DNA of 64,000 bases from Geofilum rubicundum JCM 15548 (GTDB lineage: Bacteria > Bacteroidota > Bacteroidia > Bacteroidales > Marinilabiliaceae): positions 1 through 64,000 of the forward strand of contig NZ_BAZW01000013.1 of NCBI RefSeq assembly GCF_000974365.1, given 5' to 3'. The position numbers and the translations under genes were made by a program. Positions 17,369-28,782 of the stretch are shown here, piece after piece (the stretch's first letter is position 1; every line of letters begins with the position of its first letter). Under the pieces are notes generated by a model, which saw nothing but the letters and a program-made list of their open reading frames with translations, had not been told where the DNA came from and made no database searches.

Positions 17369-19799
17369 ATGAAGTTTGGACATTTTGATGATGATAGCCG
17401 TGAATATGTGATCACCAATCCACAAACCCCGTGGCCCTGGATCAATTATCTGGGCAATGAGGATTTCTTTTCATTGATTTCGAACAGTGCAGGAGGGTAT
17501 GCCTTTTATAAGGATGCCAAATTTCGCCGCCTGACCCGTTACAGGTACAACAATGTGCCCATGGACAACGGGGGACGGTATTTTTATATCAATGATGGAG
17601 GCACCTTTTGGTCGCCGGGCTGGAAGCCGGTCAAAACACCACTGGATAAGTATGAGTGCCGCCATGGCCTGAGTTATACCAAAATTACCGGCGCCAAGAA
17701 TGGGTTGGAAGCCGAGGTTTTGTTCTTTGTGCCCCTCAAATCGTGGAGTGAAGTGCAGAAGGTCCGGCTGACCAACACTTCAGGTGCCAAAAAAAGCTTC
17801 AGGCTTTTTTCTTTCATGGAATGGGCCTTGTGGAATGCCGAAGACGATCAGAACAATTTGCAGCGTAACCTCAGCACCGGAGAGGTCGAAGTCAAGGGCT
17901 CCACCATCTATCATAAAACGGAGTACAAGGACCGAAGGAATCATTTTGCCTACTACCATGCCAATGCGCCTGTTCAGGGTTTTGATACCGATCGGGAATC
18001 GTTTGTGGGTTTGTACAATGAATATTCCGAGCCACAGGCTGTGGTGGAAGGTCGTCCCCGGAATTCACATGCCCATGGGTGGTCGCCCGTCGCTTCCCAT
18101 TACTTTGAAATTGATCTGAATCCCGGGGAGACCAAAGAGCTGATTTTTATTTTGGGCTACGTAGAGAATCCGGAAGAAGGAAAATGGGAATCAAAAGGCG
18201 TCATAAATAAGCAGAGGGCTCTGGCCAATATCGACCGCTTCAATACCGTTGAAAAGGTGGATAAGGCCATGGCGGAACTCAAGGCGCATTGGGATAAGCT
18301 GCTCAGCGTTTTCCATATTAAGAGTGGGGATGAAAAACTGGACCGGATGGTGAATATCTGGAACCAGTACCAGTGCATGGTCACCTTTAACATGTCGCGT
18401 TCGGCCTCCTTCTTCGAAGTCGGCATTGGCCGTGGCATGGGCTTTCGCGATTCCAATCAGGACCTGATAGGTTTTGTGCATCAGATACCCGGGCGGGCCC
18501 GTGAGCGCATCATCGACATTGCCTCCACCCAGTTTCAGGATGGCGGCGCCTACCACCAGTATCAGCCGCTGACCAAGCGGGGCAATGATGCCATTGGCGG
18601 TAATTTTAACGATGATCCGCTTTGGCTGATTCTGTCGACCGTGGATTACATCAAGGAAACGGGTGATTTTTCGCTGCTCGATGAGTTGGTGCCCTTCGAT
18701 AACGATCCAAGTACGGCTAAGCCGCACTTTGAGCACCTTAAGCTGTCCTTTTATCATGTGGTCAATAACCTGGGCCCATGGCTTGCCTTTAATTGGTCGG
18801 GCCGACTGGAACGATTGTCTGAACCTGAACTGTTTTTCCAATGATCCCAATGAGTCTTTTCAGACCACAGAGAATAAAACAGGCGGAACGGCTGAATCTG
18901 TTATGATTGCCGGCTTGTTTGTGGTGTATGGCAAAGCGTTTGCCCAGCTTTGTCGACAAATCGGAAAAACCGCCGAGGCCGATGCAGCCATGCAGCATGT
19001 GGACCAGATGGTGGAGGCCATAAAACAGCATGGCTGGGATGGGGATTGGTACCTGCGGGCCTACGACTTTTTTGGCAACAAAGTGGGCAGCGAGGAGAAC
19101 GAAGAAGGAAAAATATTTATAGAATCGCAGGGATGGTGCTCCATGGCCGAGATTGGTAAGGAGGAGGGCATGGTGGAAAAAGCGCTGGATTCGGTGAAGG
19201 AGCGGCTCGACTGTGAATATGGCATTGTTTTGAACAATCCGGCTTTTACGCGGTATGTGATTGAATATGGTGAAATTTCGACCTACCCGCCGGGCTACAA
19301 GGAAAATGCCGGTATTTTCTGTCACAACAATCCGTGGATCATGATCGGAGAGACCCTGATTGGTCGGGGCGAACGCGCCTGGGATTATTACCGGAAAATT
19401 TGTCCCGCCTACCTCGAAGACATCAGTGATTTGCACAAAACGGAGCCTTATGTGTATTCCCAAATGATTGCCGGTAAGGACGCCTTTAAGCCGGGAGAAG
19501 CCAAGAACAGTTGGTTAACCGGAACCGCCTCCTGGAATTTTTACGCCATTAGCCGCTACATCCTGGGCATTCAGCCGCAGTATGACGGCTTGCTGATTAA
19601 TCCTTGTATTCCGGCCGACTGGAAAGGTTTTGAAGTGGTCCGTAAATTCCGGGGAGCCACTTACCATATCAAGGTGACGAATCCGCATGGTGTCAGCAAA
19701 GGTGTCAGGCGGGTCCTGGTCAATGGCGCAGAGGTGGCCGACCAGCTTGTCCCCGTGTACCATTCCGGCGAATACGATGTAGAGGTGATAATGGGGTAA
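17369..19799 (+). CDS. GH94 cellobiose phosphorylase (one frameshift)
   Basis: About 810 residues after repair. GH94 enzymes cleave a beta-glucoside with phosphate, here probably cellobiose to glucose 1-phosphate and glucose, saving ATP. The start [18 protein letters not shown] and [16 protein letters not shown] are typical of cellobiose phosphorylase. The catalytic domain has [18 protein letters not shown] and the general acid Asp in RADWNDCLN. No signal peptide is present, so it acts in the cytoplasm. The frame changes by +1 at the GGGCCC at about 18771-18776, just before the catalytic Asp. Removing one C gives [16 protein letters not shown]; loss of two bases would also fit. This is the only frameshift in the window not explained by one lost base. 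Confidence 0.88.
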
Positions 19800-19847
19800 G
19801 TGCATGGGGTTATGATATAGATCGTTACAAACCTAAATATTACAGAT

Positions 19848-21557
19848 ATGTCAATTTTATGGAAGTTCCTTATTTTAATGACTGCTTTGGGTGCCTTGTT
19901 GAGCAGCTGCGGGCAGTCCGTTGATGACTCGTCTGCCACACGGTTAATCTATAACCAGGTGGGCTACATCGCCCATGGTCCTAAACTGGCCCTGGTCGCT
20001 GAAGATGTCGATGAATTTGTCCTGCTCGATGCAGATGGCCAGGAAGTTTTCAGGGCCAGTGCGGCTGCACCTCAATACTGGGAGGCCTCTGGTGATACGG
20101 TCCGAAAAGTCGATTTTACGGAATGGGAACAGGCAGGTAATTATACCGTTCAGTTACCCGGCTTTTCAAAGACCTACGATCTGGTAATTGAGTCGCGCCC
20201 CTACCATGAGCTTAGTAAAGCGGCCATTAAGTCGTATTATTTAAACCGGACTTCCATGCCCATTGAGGCGGCCTATGCGGGTGAGTGGGCGCGTGCTGCG
20301 GGACACCCCGACACGGTGGTGTATATCCACGCTTCTGCGGCCGACGACCAGCGTCCGGAGGGAACGGTCATCTCATCCCCACTGGGTTGGTACGATGCCG
20401 GGGATTATAATAAATACGTGGTCAATAGTGGCATCTCCACCTATACCATGCTTCGGGCATTGAAAGATTATCCGCTGTATTATGCCGGTTTGGATTTGAA
20501 CATTCCTGAATCGGGCAGTGGTATTCCTGATCTTTTATCCGAAACATTGTTCAATCTGCGTTGGGTGCTGAGCATGCAGGACCCGAATGATGGCGGGGTG
20601 TATCATAAGCTGACCACCAAGCAGTTCGAGGGTTTTGTGATGCCTGATGGAGCGGTGAATGATCGTTATGTAGTGGCCAAAAGCACTGCGGCCACCTTGA
20701 ATTATGCGGCATTGGCTAGTGCCGCCTACCGGGTGTTAAGCGGTTATGAAGAGCAGTTGCCGGGCTTGTCCGACAGCTGTCTGACCCGTGCTGAAATAGC
20801 CTGGGACTGGGCTATGAAGCATCCCGAAGAGATTTATGAGCAGCCTGAGGATATTGCCACGGGTGCATACGGAGATGATCATTTGGAGGACGAATGGTTT
20901 TGGGCAGCTACAGAACTTTATCTGGCTACCGGTAGTGACCGGTATCTGAAAGTCATCAAGGAGAAATACCAAAAACCTCAGGTGCCTTCCTGGAATCAGG
21001 TGCGTCTATTGGGGGTTTATTCGTTGATGGATTTTTATGATGAACTCACGGCTGATCTGATCAATCTTTCGATAAAAGAAGACTTTCTTAAGCTGGCCGA
21101 TGATCTGGTGGCCATTTCTGAGCGTTCACCATATGGGATAAGCATTCAGGAGTTTGCCTGGGGGAGCAGTTCCCAGGTGGCCAATGAAGGTATGATTAAA
21201 CTGTTTGCCCATCAGTTGACCGGTGAGGCTTCTTATTTGGAATCAGCCCTGTCAGATCTGGATTATATTCTGGGAAGAAATGCCACTGGTTTTTGTTTGG
21301 TGACCGGGTTTGGCAACCAGCGTGTTATGAATATTCACCACCGGCCATCGGGGGCCGATGGCGTGGCAGATCCTGTTCCCGGCTTCCTTGTCGGAGGTCC
21401 CAATTTAGCCGTGTTAACCGATTGCGGTCCGGATGTTGAGCGGAGCCCTTATCCTGCTAAATCCTATGTCGATTTAGAGTGCAGCTATTCCACCAATGAA
21501 ATAGCCATTAATTGGAATGCTCCTCTGGTCTATTTAGCGGGCGGCATTGACGCCTGA
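19848..21557 (+). CDS. GH9 endo-beta-glucanase lipoprotein
   Basis: 569 residues. A lipoprotein signal ends LLSSCGQ, so it is probably surface- or periplasm-anchored. Residues about 30-115 are the N-terminal immunoglobulin-like CelD_N domain (LIYNQVGYIAHGPKLAL). The rest is a GH9 (alpha/alpha)6 barrel. The catalytic base region is SPLGWYDAGDYNKYV, the His-containing segment is MNIHHRPSGADG, and the acid Glu is in YSTNEIAINWNAPLVYL. GH9 enzymes cut beta-1,4-glucan or xyloglucan backbones by inversion. It lies 48 bases after GH94 and is followed by a strong bidirectional terminator, which would end the transporter-GH94-GH9 transcript. The gene is intact. Confidence 0.93.
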   Translation: MSILWKFLILMTALGALLSSCGQSVDDSSATRLIYNQVGYIAHGPKLALVAEDVDEFVLLDADGQEVFRASAAAPQYWEASGDTVRKVDFTEWEQAGNYTVQLPGFSKTYDLVIESRPYHELSKAAIKSYYLNRTSMPIEAAYAGEWARAAGHPDTVVYIHASAADDQRPEGTVISSPLGWYDAGDYNKYVVNSGISTYTMLRALKDYPLYYAGLDLNIPESGSGIPDLLSETLFNLRWVLSMQDPNDGGVYHKLTTKQFEGFVMPDGAVNDRYVVAKSTAATLNYAALASAAYRVLSGYEEQLPGLSDSCLTRAEIAWDWAMKHPEEIYEQPEDIATGAYGDDHLEDEWFWAATELYLATGSDRYLKVIKEKYQKPQVPSWNQVRLLGVYSLMDFYDELTADLINLSIKEDFLKLADDLVAISERSPYGISIQEFAWGSSSQVANEGMIKLFAHQLTGEASYLESALSDLDYILGRNATGFCLVTGFGNQRVMNIHHRPSGADGVADPVPGFLVGGPNLAVLTDCGPDVERSPYPAKSYVDLECSYSTNEIAINWNAPLVYLAGGIDA

Positions 21558-21617
21558 TGGCCCGATAAAAATTAACACCCAAGCGGACAAGTTGGTCGTT
21601 GTTCCTTTTATGCAGAA

Positions 21618-21648
21618 AAGGGCGCCCCAAACGTGGGGCGCCCTTTTT
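21618..21648. terminator. Bidirectional terminator, 12-bp GC-rich stem
   Basis: AAGGGCGCCCCA (21618-21629) and TGGGGCGCCCTT (21634-21645) pair perfectly around an AACG loop. T-runs follow in the plus direction and A-runs precede it. It lies between the convergent GH9 and sensor-kinase genes. Confidence 0.9.
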
Positions 21649-21681
21649 ATGACTGGCTATCTCTTAGTTAAAAATTCAATG

Positions 21682-24600
21682 TTAATCTTTAAGCGGTAGC
21701 GTAAAATAGAAAGTGCTTCCTTTTTCCGGCTCAGACTCCAGCCATATTTCACCACCCAGCAATTCCGTCAGGTTTTTGGAAATGGAGAGCCCCAGTCCGG
21801 TCCCCCTATGAACCCGGGAACTCATGGGCTCAATTTTGTGGAAGCGTTGAAATAGTTTTTGTCGGTTCTCTTCCGAAATCCCTATGCCGGTATCCCTTAC
21901 AAAACAGATGATCCTTGCCTGATCCGTTGCATACTTAAATCCAAAGGTGATGGATCCTTTATCTGTGAACTTGATGGCATTGTTTATCAGGTTGCTGTAT
22001 ATTTGTTTGACTCTGCCCTGATCCGTATGAATGATTAAATCCTCATTGTTGGCCGGTAGCTGTTTCACAATGGGAACCCCTTTCTCTTTGGCATCCCTGT
22101 TGGCTTTGTAATGGAGTTCAATCTCATCGAGAAAGGCAGGGAAATTAAGGGGGTGTTTCCGGATAACGACCTGATTGGCTTCGATGATACTTATATCAAT
22201 GATGTCATTGATCAGTTGCAGGAGGGTATTGCTGTTGGATTGGATGATGGCGTTCATTCGTTGACGTTCTTCCATTTCAAAATCGCCCGTTTCCAGTAAA
22301 TCAATAAAGCCCATAATGGCATTGAGCGGGGTGCGTATTTCGTGGCTCATGTTGGCCAGGAAGGCCGACTTTAAAAGGTCACTTTCTTCAGCTCTCTGCT
22401 TGGCTTCCTCCAGGTCTCTGGTGCGATCAGCCACCATCAGTTCCAGATTCTGCCGGTGAATTTTGAGTTCGAGATTTTGTCTGGAAATGCGGTCACGTTG
22501 CTGCCTTAAGGCCGTGTTGTGTTTTTCTACTTGTTGGTTGGAGGCTTCGAGTTGGTTGTAAGCCTCAAAAAGGTCTTTGGTGCGCTGATCCACTTCCTGC
22601 TTTAAGAGGGCTTCACGACGTCGGGTAGTTAGTACTTTAATATACCAGGCTATGACAAAAAGGGCCACGGCTATCAGGAAAAAGGCCGGGATAAACCAGG
22701 GCTTATCCCAAAAAGGAGCAGGAATGAATAGCTCAATCTGTAATTCATCACTGGTCCATACCTCATCACTGTTGGCCCCTTTGACTCTGAATTGATAGGT
22801 GCCTGGCGGAAGATTGGTGTAGGTCGCAAAATTGCGTGTGCCCGAATAGATCCAATCGTTGTCAAAAGGCTGTAATTGGTAGGCGTAGTTGTTGGCCTCA
22901 GGCTTGGTAAAGTCGAGCAAGGCAAATTCGAAGGATATGTAGTTGCTGAATTTTTCAAGGTCAAAATGTCGGAACGCGTTAATGTCAATCGCTTTTACGT
23001 TATTGAATATTTCAAATTTGGAGATAATTAAAGGCGCTTCATAAGGTTTGTGTTCGATGGTTACAGGATTGAAGAAGTTGACCCCCATGGCACCACCCAT
23101 CAACATGAAGCCATCATGCGTCTTAGCGTGCGCGTTGATGTCGAAAATAAGTCCCTGCAAGCCGTGGTGCATGGCAAAATTGGTGAAATTTTCATTGTTC
23201 GGGTTATACCTGGAGATGCCGCTGTGGGTGCCCATCCAAAAGGCCCCTTTATCATCCTCCAGAATATGGTAAACCGTGTTGGAAGGCAGGGTGGTCGGAC
23301 TTGATTTTTGAATAAAGTGTCCCGTTTCTCTTTCGTAGAGATTTAATCCATCTGACTTGGTGCCGAACCAAAGTCGGCCTGTTTGATCCTCATGTATGGC
23401 TCTTACCTGATTTCCGCTTATGGATAAAGGGTTGTTCGCATCATGGACATGGTTAATCAGGCTGTCGGTGTCCGCATGGTATTCAAATAATCCATTGTTG
23501 GTGGTGGCTATCCACAGGACCTGATGGCGATCTTCAAACACCCTTGTGATGCCGATATTGCTCTCTAAATCAAAAAAATAATTGTGTTTGCTGGGGAGCG
23601 GTGCCAGCTCCTTGTTTTCCAGTGAAAAACGAAAGAGGCCGTTTGAGGTACCTATCCACATAAATTCATCCCGGGTAATATGGAGGTTGCGGCCGTGAAT
23701 ATTCAGGTGTTGGGTGAAATTGGATGAGGATTTCTCCTTGCTTACAATGCCGCGTTCCGTCCCAAACCAAAGTGTCCCGTTGCTGTCTTCTGTAATACTT
23801 TCCACTCTGTTGCTGGGAATACTTCCTGGTTGGCCATCTGCCATGAACCAGGTAAATGTATCTTTTTGGCGGTTGTAGAGGTTGACACCCCCGCCTTTGG
23901 TCCCCACCCATAGATTACGGTCAGCATCTTCACAGATGGACATAACAAATTCATGCTGAGCCCCTCCTCCGGAGTTTCCGCCTTTCGCAGGACCGGAAAA
24001 GTTTTCTGACGCTTATCATAGTAATGCAGTCCCCCAAATTTCGTGGCGATCCATACCAAACCATGTCTACTTTCCATCAGGTCTCTAATGGCATTACTTT
24101 TGAATTGGTTGGATGAGTAGTTTTCAGCATTCAAATAGTCGGATTCTTCTTTCCCAGGGTCAATAATCACCAATCCGTCGCTGGAGGTTCCGGCCCAAAG
24201 GTTTTGTTCCGAGTCAATCAACAGCGAAAGAAAGGTCGATCGGTTCAATTTTTCCTGTTCGGTTTTTTGAAATTGGTAGTGATGGAATTGATTTTGCTTC
24301 TTCAAAAAATAGAATAAACCGGATTGACTGGCGATCCATACCGTATCGGGATGGCTGGAAGTAATGTTTCGGATCGCATTAATTCCCCTGTCCTTTAAAA
24401 CGTTTTTCCAGTTTCGTATGCCCGTATGATGGGTGGTAGAATAACTTTTTAAGGGAAGTGCCCATGAGAGGGCTGGCTGGCTATAAGTCTCTAACGGAAC
24501 TAAAAAGAGTCCGTTGAGCATGGTTCCAATCCAAATGTTGTTGGCGCTGTCGATATGTAAGTCCCCAATCTCATTATCATTGGCCGGTTTCGTGGCATCC

Positions 24601-25127
24601 GGATTGTGCAGGAGTCTCAGAAAATTTTCGCCTTCCGGTTGAAAAATATTCACCCCATTGGAAGTGGCCACCCAGAGACGATCCGAGTCATCCCTGATGA
24701 TGTCTTTTACCGTATTGGATGAAAGGGATGCGGGGTCTGATTCGTCGTAAAGAAAACGCTTGAAAACACCTTCGTGTCGGTCAAACCTGTTTAATCCATT
24801 GTGCGTAGCCACCCATAAAAAGCCGTCTGTATCTTCAATTATTTTTACCGGGTAATTGGAAGTAATACTGGTACTGTCTTCCGGATTGTTTTTATAAACG
24901 GTGTAGGTCTTTCCATCGTATTTGACCAATCCGGTGGATTCAACGCCCAACCACAAAATGCCCAACCTATCTTCATAGATACATTGAACGGATTCTCCCG
25001 GCGTTTTATTGGCCGATGAAAAGTGGTGTGAGGATAAGGGGGCCGGACTCAGCGCGTAAACGCAATTGGTCACCCATATAAAAATAAAGGCTAAAATGGA
25101 TTCGCTCGCTGCTTTTCTACTGCTCAT
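21682..25127 (-). CDS. Propeller-type sensor histidine kinase without receiver (one frameshift)
   Basis: About 1148 residues after repair. A signal peptide is followed by periplasmic Reg_prop repeats forming two seven-bladed propellers (recurring LWVGT/IWIAT blade motifs) and a Y_Y_Y domain. One membrane segment (about WFIPAFFLIAVALFVIAWY) and a coiled coil follow. Then come HisKA ([18 protein letters not shown]) and HATPase (INNAIKF, DTGIGIS, GTGLGLSIS). The protein ends at LPLKD right after the ATPase domain. The receiver and AraC domains that complete a hybrid two-component regulator are absent. Adding one T at about 23955 joins the halves as SMNFVMSICEDADRN. It is divergent from susC. Its partner regulator is not evident in the window. 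Confidence 0.85.
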
Positions 25128-25220
25128 ATTCCGTTGGATGTGCGACAGACTGTCTTTTGCGTCAGGTTTCTATGTGTTTAATAAACATCTTGGTATGATG
25201 TGTTAAAATCACTTAATTAT

Positions 25221-25228
25221 CAAAGATA
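25221..25228 (-). promoter_or_regulatory. Candidate -7 box for sensor kinase
   Basis: CAAAGATA on the plus strand reads TATCTTTG on the minus strand, 94 bases upstream of the kinase start. Confidence 0.4.
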
Positions 25229-25594
25229 ACGAATTTTAAAATTATCACGGTGTTTTTTCACAAAAACGTCGCACTTCATTTAAAGTTATAAGTTTCTTAT
25301 AATGTCAGGTCTCACCGCTCGTCTTTTATGAAAGCAGATGGGAAACTCCCTTATCATTAAACAGATAGCTACCCATAGTTTCTTACCCACGCATGATTAA
25401 TTACATTCAATACCGGGTATTTTATGCGGTCTTTTCATAGGATTGTAAATGACAGCTAAATGACAGTAGTTGAGCATATTGATCGGTATTGTCATGACAA
25501 AACGCCCCTTTCTTGAATACAAACAAACGCCCCATGTGTACAAACTATACCTATCCTTTAAACATATCATCATAAATACTAAATAGTGTTAAAA
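25229..25594. other. Divergent control region between sensor kinase and susC
   Basis: This is the core of a 505-base gene-free region (25128-25632). It is AT-rich and has no coding potential. It should hold the regulator binding sites for the SusCD operon. AATAGTGTTAAAAT at 25582-25595 resembles one half of the operator palindromes at 14.7-14.8 kb and touches the susC promoter box, but it is only a half-site. Confidence 0.5.
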
Positions 25595-25602
25595 TATCTT
25601 TG
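25595..25602 (+). promoter_or_regulatory. TAnnTTTG -7 box for susC
   Basis: TATCTTTG lies 30 bases before the susC start at 25633, which supports that start over an upstream TTG at 25600 that overlaps the box. Confidence 0.5.
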
Positions 25603-25632
25603 GAAATCAATATTCAATTTAAAACGAACGCT

Positions 25633-28600
25633 ATGTTAAGAAAAAGTTTGTTGTTTTTATTAATGCTAATGACGGGAGCAAGCCTTACGGCTCAGCTCAC
25701 TGTGACCGGAACGGTCACAGACACGTCGAATGAACCGATTCCCGGAGTTTCCATCATTAAGGAGGGGACCGCTATCGGAACTATTTCAGATATCAATGGA
25801 AATTACGCGTTGGAGGCTGAAGCCGAGGATATATTGGTGTTTTCCTTTGTGGGAATGGTTACCCAGGAGGTGCTTGTTTCCGGAAGGTCTGTCATCGATG
25901 TGACATTGAAATCCTCTTTTATGGATTTGGATGAGGTTGTTGTAATAGGATACGGGGTTCAGAAAAAGAAATTGAATACCGGAGCTACCATTCAGGTGTC
26001 TGGTGATGATCTGCAGAGCAGAAATTCAACCAGTGCCTTACAGGCTCTGCAAGGGCAAACACCCGGTGTGTCCATCACTTCTACTTCCGGACAGCCTGGC
26101 GCTGATATGAAGGTGACCATTCGCGGACTGGGTACCATAGGTAATTCAGGCCCGCTATACATTATTGATGGCATTGAAGGGGACATCTCTTCTCTTTCTC
26201 CATCTGATATCGAGAGTATTGATGTGTTAAAGGATGCAGCTTCAGCTGCTATCTACGGTTCTCAGGCAGCGAACGGGGTGGTTTTGGTAACCACCAAAAC
26301 CGGTCAGGTAGGAAAAGGGCAGGTGACCTTCGACGCCTATTATGGGATACAACAGGTAGCTCGTTACGCCGATATGCTGGATCGAAAGGAATACATTACC
26401 ATTATGCAGGAACAGGCTGCCAATTCTGGTGCAAGCCTCTTTAATCCGTCTGTTTTTGCAGGTGCTGCCGATACCGATTGGGTGCGACAGATGTTTGTGG
26501 AGGATGCCGTTACTGAAAATTACAATATTGGCGTAAGTGGTGGTTCCGAGAGTTCTATCTATTCTCTGTCGCTCAATTATACCGGTCAGGAAGGCGTAGT
26601 TGGCGGAGCCGATGTCTCTAATTATGAGCGTTATGGATTCCGACTGAATACCGAGCATAAACTTTACAACGATGCACTGAAAGTTGGGCAGCATATGAAT
26701 TTTAGTTACATCATGCGGAATGGGATCCAGGTGGGTAACCAATACAGCAATACCCTCCGGGGCGCTTTTGGTACCTCCCCGATCGCACCTGTGTATAGCG
26801 ATAATAATTTATACGATTCACCGTATAACGATACTTCCGGATCGGCGTGGTATGATGGGGACGGTAACCCCTACGGTGCCATGATGACCAATAACAATAA
26901 CCAAAACAACGATCAGCGTTTGTTGGCCGATGTCTACGCGGAATTAACACCCGTTGAAAATCTGACTCTGAAGACCGTTTTTGGTATGAACTATTATGCC
27001 GGAGCTTATAGAAGTTATACCCCATTGTACAAATTTTCCGTTTATAACTTTAATGAGGATCACACCTCGGTCAATCAGAGCATGTCAAAGGGCCATACTT
27101 TTACATGGACCAATACGGCCGCTTATAGTCTTAATATGGGAGATCATGGTTTTGATGTTTTGGCCGGTATGGAATCCATCCAATATCAGGGAATTTCAGT
27201 CAATGGTTCTAATTGGGATTTGTTGGATCAGTTTAATAGCTGGGAGTATGCTTACCTGGATAATACGACCGGACAAGCCTCTTTGGTTGAGGATGAAGAG
27301 GGCAACATCACTGGTGTAACGGAAAAGCGGAATGTGGGAGGAGGTCCTTCTGTGCAGGCCAAACGAACTTCGTATTTTGCGCGTTTGGGTTACAACTTTA
27401 AGGAAAAATACATGTTGAATGCCACCTTCCGTGCTGATGGATCCTCCAAGTTTCAAAAGGACAACCGTTGGGGATATTTTCCATCTGTTTCTGCCGGCTG
27501 GGTCATCAGTGAAGAGTCTTTTCTCTCCAACTCCGGTGATTGGATGGACTTCTTGAAGCTGCGTGCAAGTTGGGGGCAGGTTGGTAATCAGAATATTGAT
27601 AATTTCCAATATGCTTCCCCTATGATCATCACTAACTGGGACAGTAATTCTCCGGCAGGTTATTATTTGTTTGGCACACAGTTGGCTCTAATTCCAAGGG
27701 TGCCTATCCTGGTCGTCTGGCCAATCCCGGTGTAAAATGGGAGACCTCAGAGCAGATCAATGTTGGTGTTGATGCCCGCTTCATAAATGCCCGATTGGGT
27801 GTCAATGCCGATTACTATATTAAAACCACCAAAGATTGGTTGGTGGAAGCACCTATTTTGGGAACGGCCGGTACCGGAGCTCCCTTTATCAACGGAGGAG
27901 ACGTTAAAAACACAGGAGTGGAACTGGCCCTGAACTGGACGGACTATCTGGGTGATTTGCGTTACTCTCTCTCGGCCAATGGTGCTACAATCAAAATGAG
28001 GTAGGTTCTATTCCTACCGAAGATGGCATCATTCATGGTGAGACCAATATGTTGTACGACAATTCTGAGGAGTTTTACCGAGCTCAAAACGGCTATGCCA
28101 TTGGTTATTTCTGGGGATTTGAAACCGCAGGTATTTTTCAGAACGAGGCAGAAATAGCAGCCTGGAGAAATGCAGGGAATGGCATCTTCCAACCCAATGT
28201 AAAACCAGGCGATGTGAAATATGTGGATCAGAATTCGGATGGTTTGATCAACGAGGATGACAAGATGGATTTGGGAGATGGAACGCCTGATTTCACGTTC
28301 GGTTTTAACATCAACCTGGATTATAAGAATTTTGATTTTAGTGTTTCTGCCAACGGTGTGGCAGGAAACAAGATCGTACAATCGTATCGCAACCACTCCA
28401 ACAACAAGGCCAATTATACGAGTGCCATATTGGAGCGATGGACCGGTGAGGGCACCTCCAATGAGATGCCGCGTGTGACCCAAACCAATGTGAACTGGTC
28501 GTTTTCCGATTTGTATCTTAAGGATGGAGACTTTTTACGCATCAGCAATGTTTCATTGGGGTATGACTTTAGCCAACTTGTCAAGTGGGAATATTTGGGA

Positions 28601-28765
28601 CAATTGAGACTCTATGCTCAGGTTCAAAATGCCTTTACATTTACCAAATATGATGGTATGGACCCGGAGGTTGGATACGGAACAAGCGATTGGGTTTCAG
28701 GTGTCGACCTTGGGTATTATCCCCGTCCCAGAGTTTATCTTCTGGGTGTAAATGTTAAATTTTAA
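25633..28765 (+). CDS. SusC-like TonB-dependent receptor (two frameshifts)
   Basis: About 1045 residues after repair. It is the outer-membrane channel that imports oligosaccharides with its SusD lid, powered by TonB. The signal peptide ends SLTAQ. A carboxypeptidase-like domain follows (TVTGTVTDTSNEPIPGVSII), then the SusC signature SFMDLDEVVVIGYGVQKK, the plug (GQTPGVSITSTSGQPG, VLKDAASAAIYGSQAANGV) and the beta-barrel. Two breaks occur. A lost G at about 27684 hides LGSNSKGAYPGRLANPG. A lost C at about 27986 hides GAYNQNEVGSIPTEDG. Both are repaired by one base in a short homopolymer. The operon continues into susD after 17 bases. Confidence 0.93.
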
Positions 28766-28782
28766 TCTAAAAATGTGAGTCT

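Noticed and set aside
18789-19463. 224-residue open frame on the minus strand
   Set aside because: Antisense to the second half of GH94, which is strongly conserved on the plus strand.
27600-28050. Phase-variable or mosaic SusC made of separate pieces
   Set aside because: The pieces are contiguous, collinear and repaired by two single bases; no inverted repeats or recombinase sites flank them.
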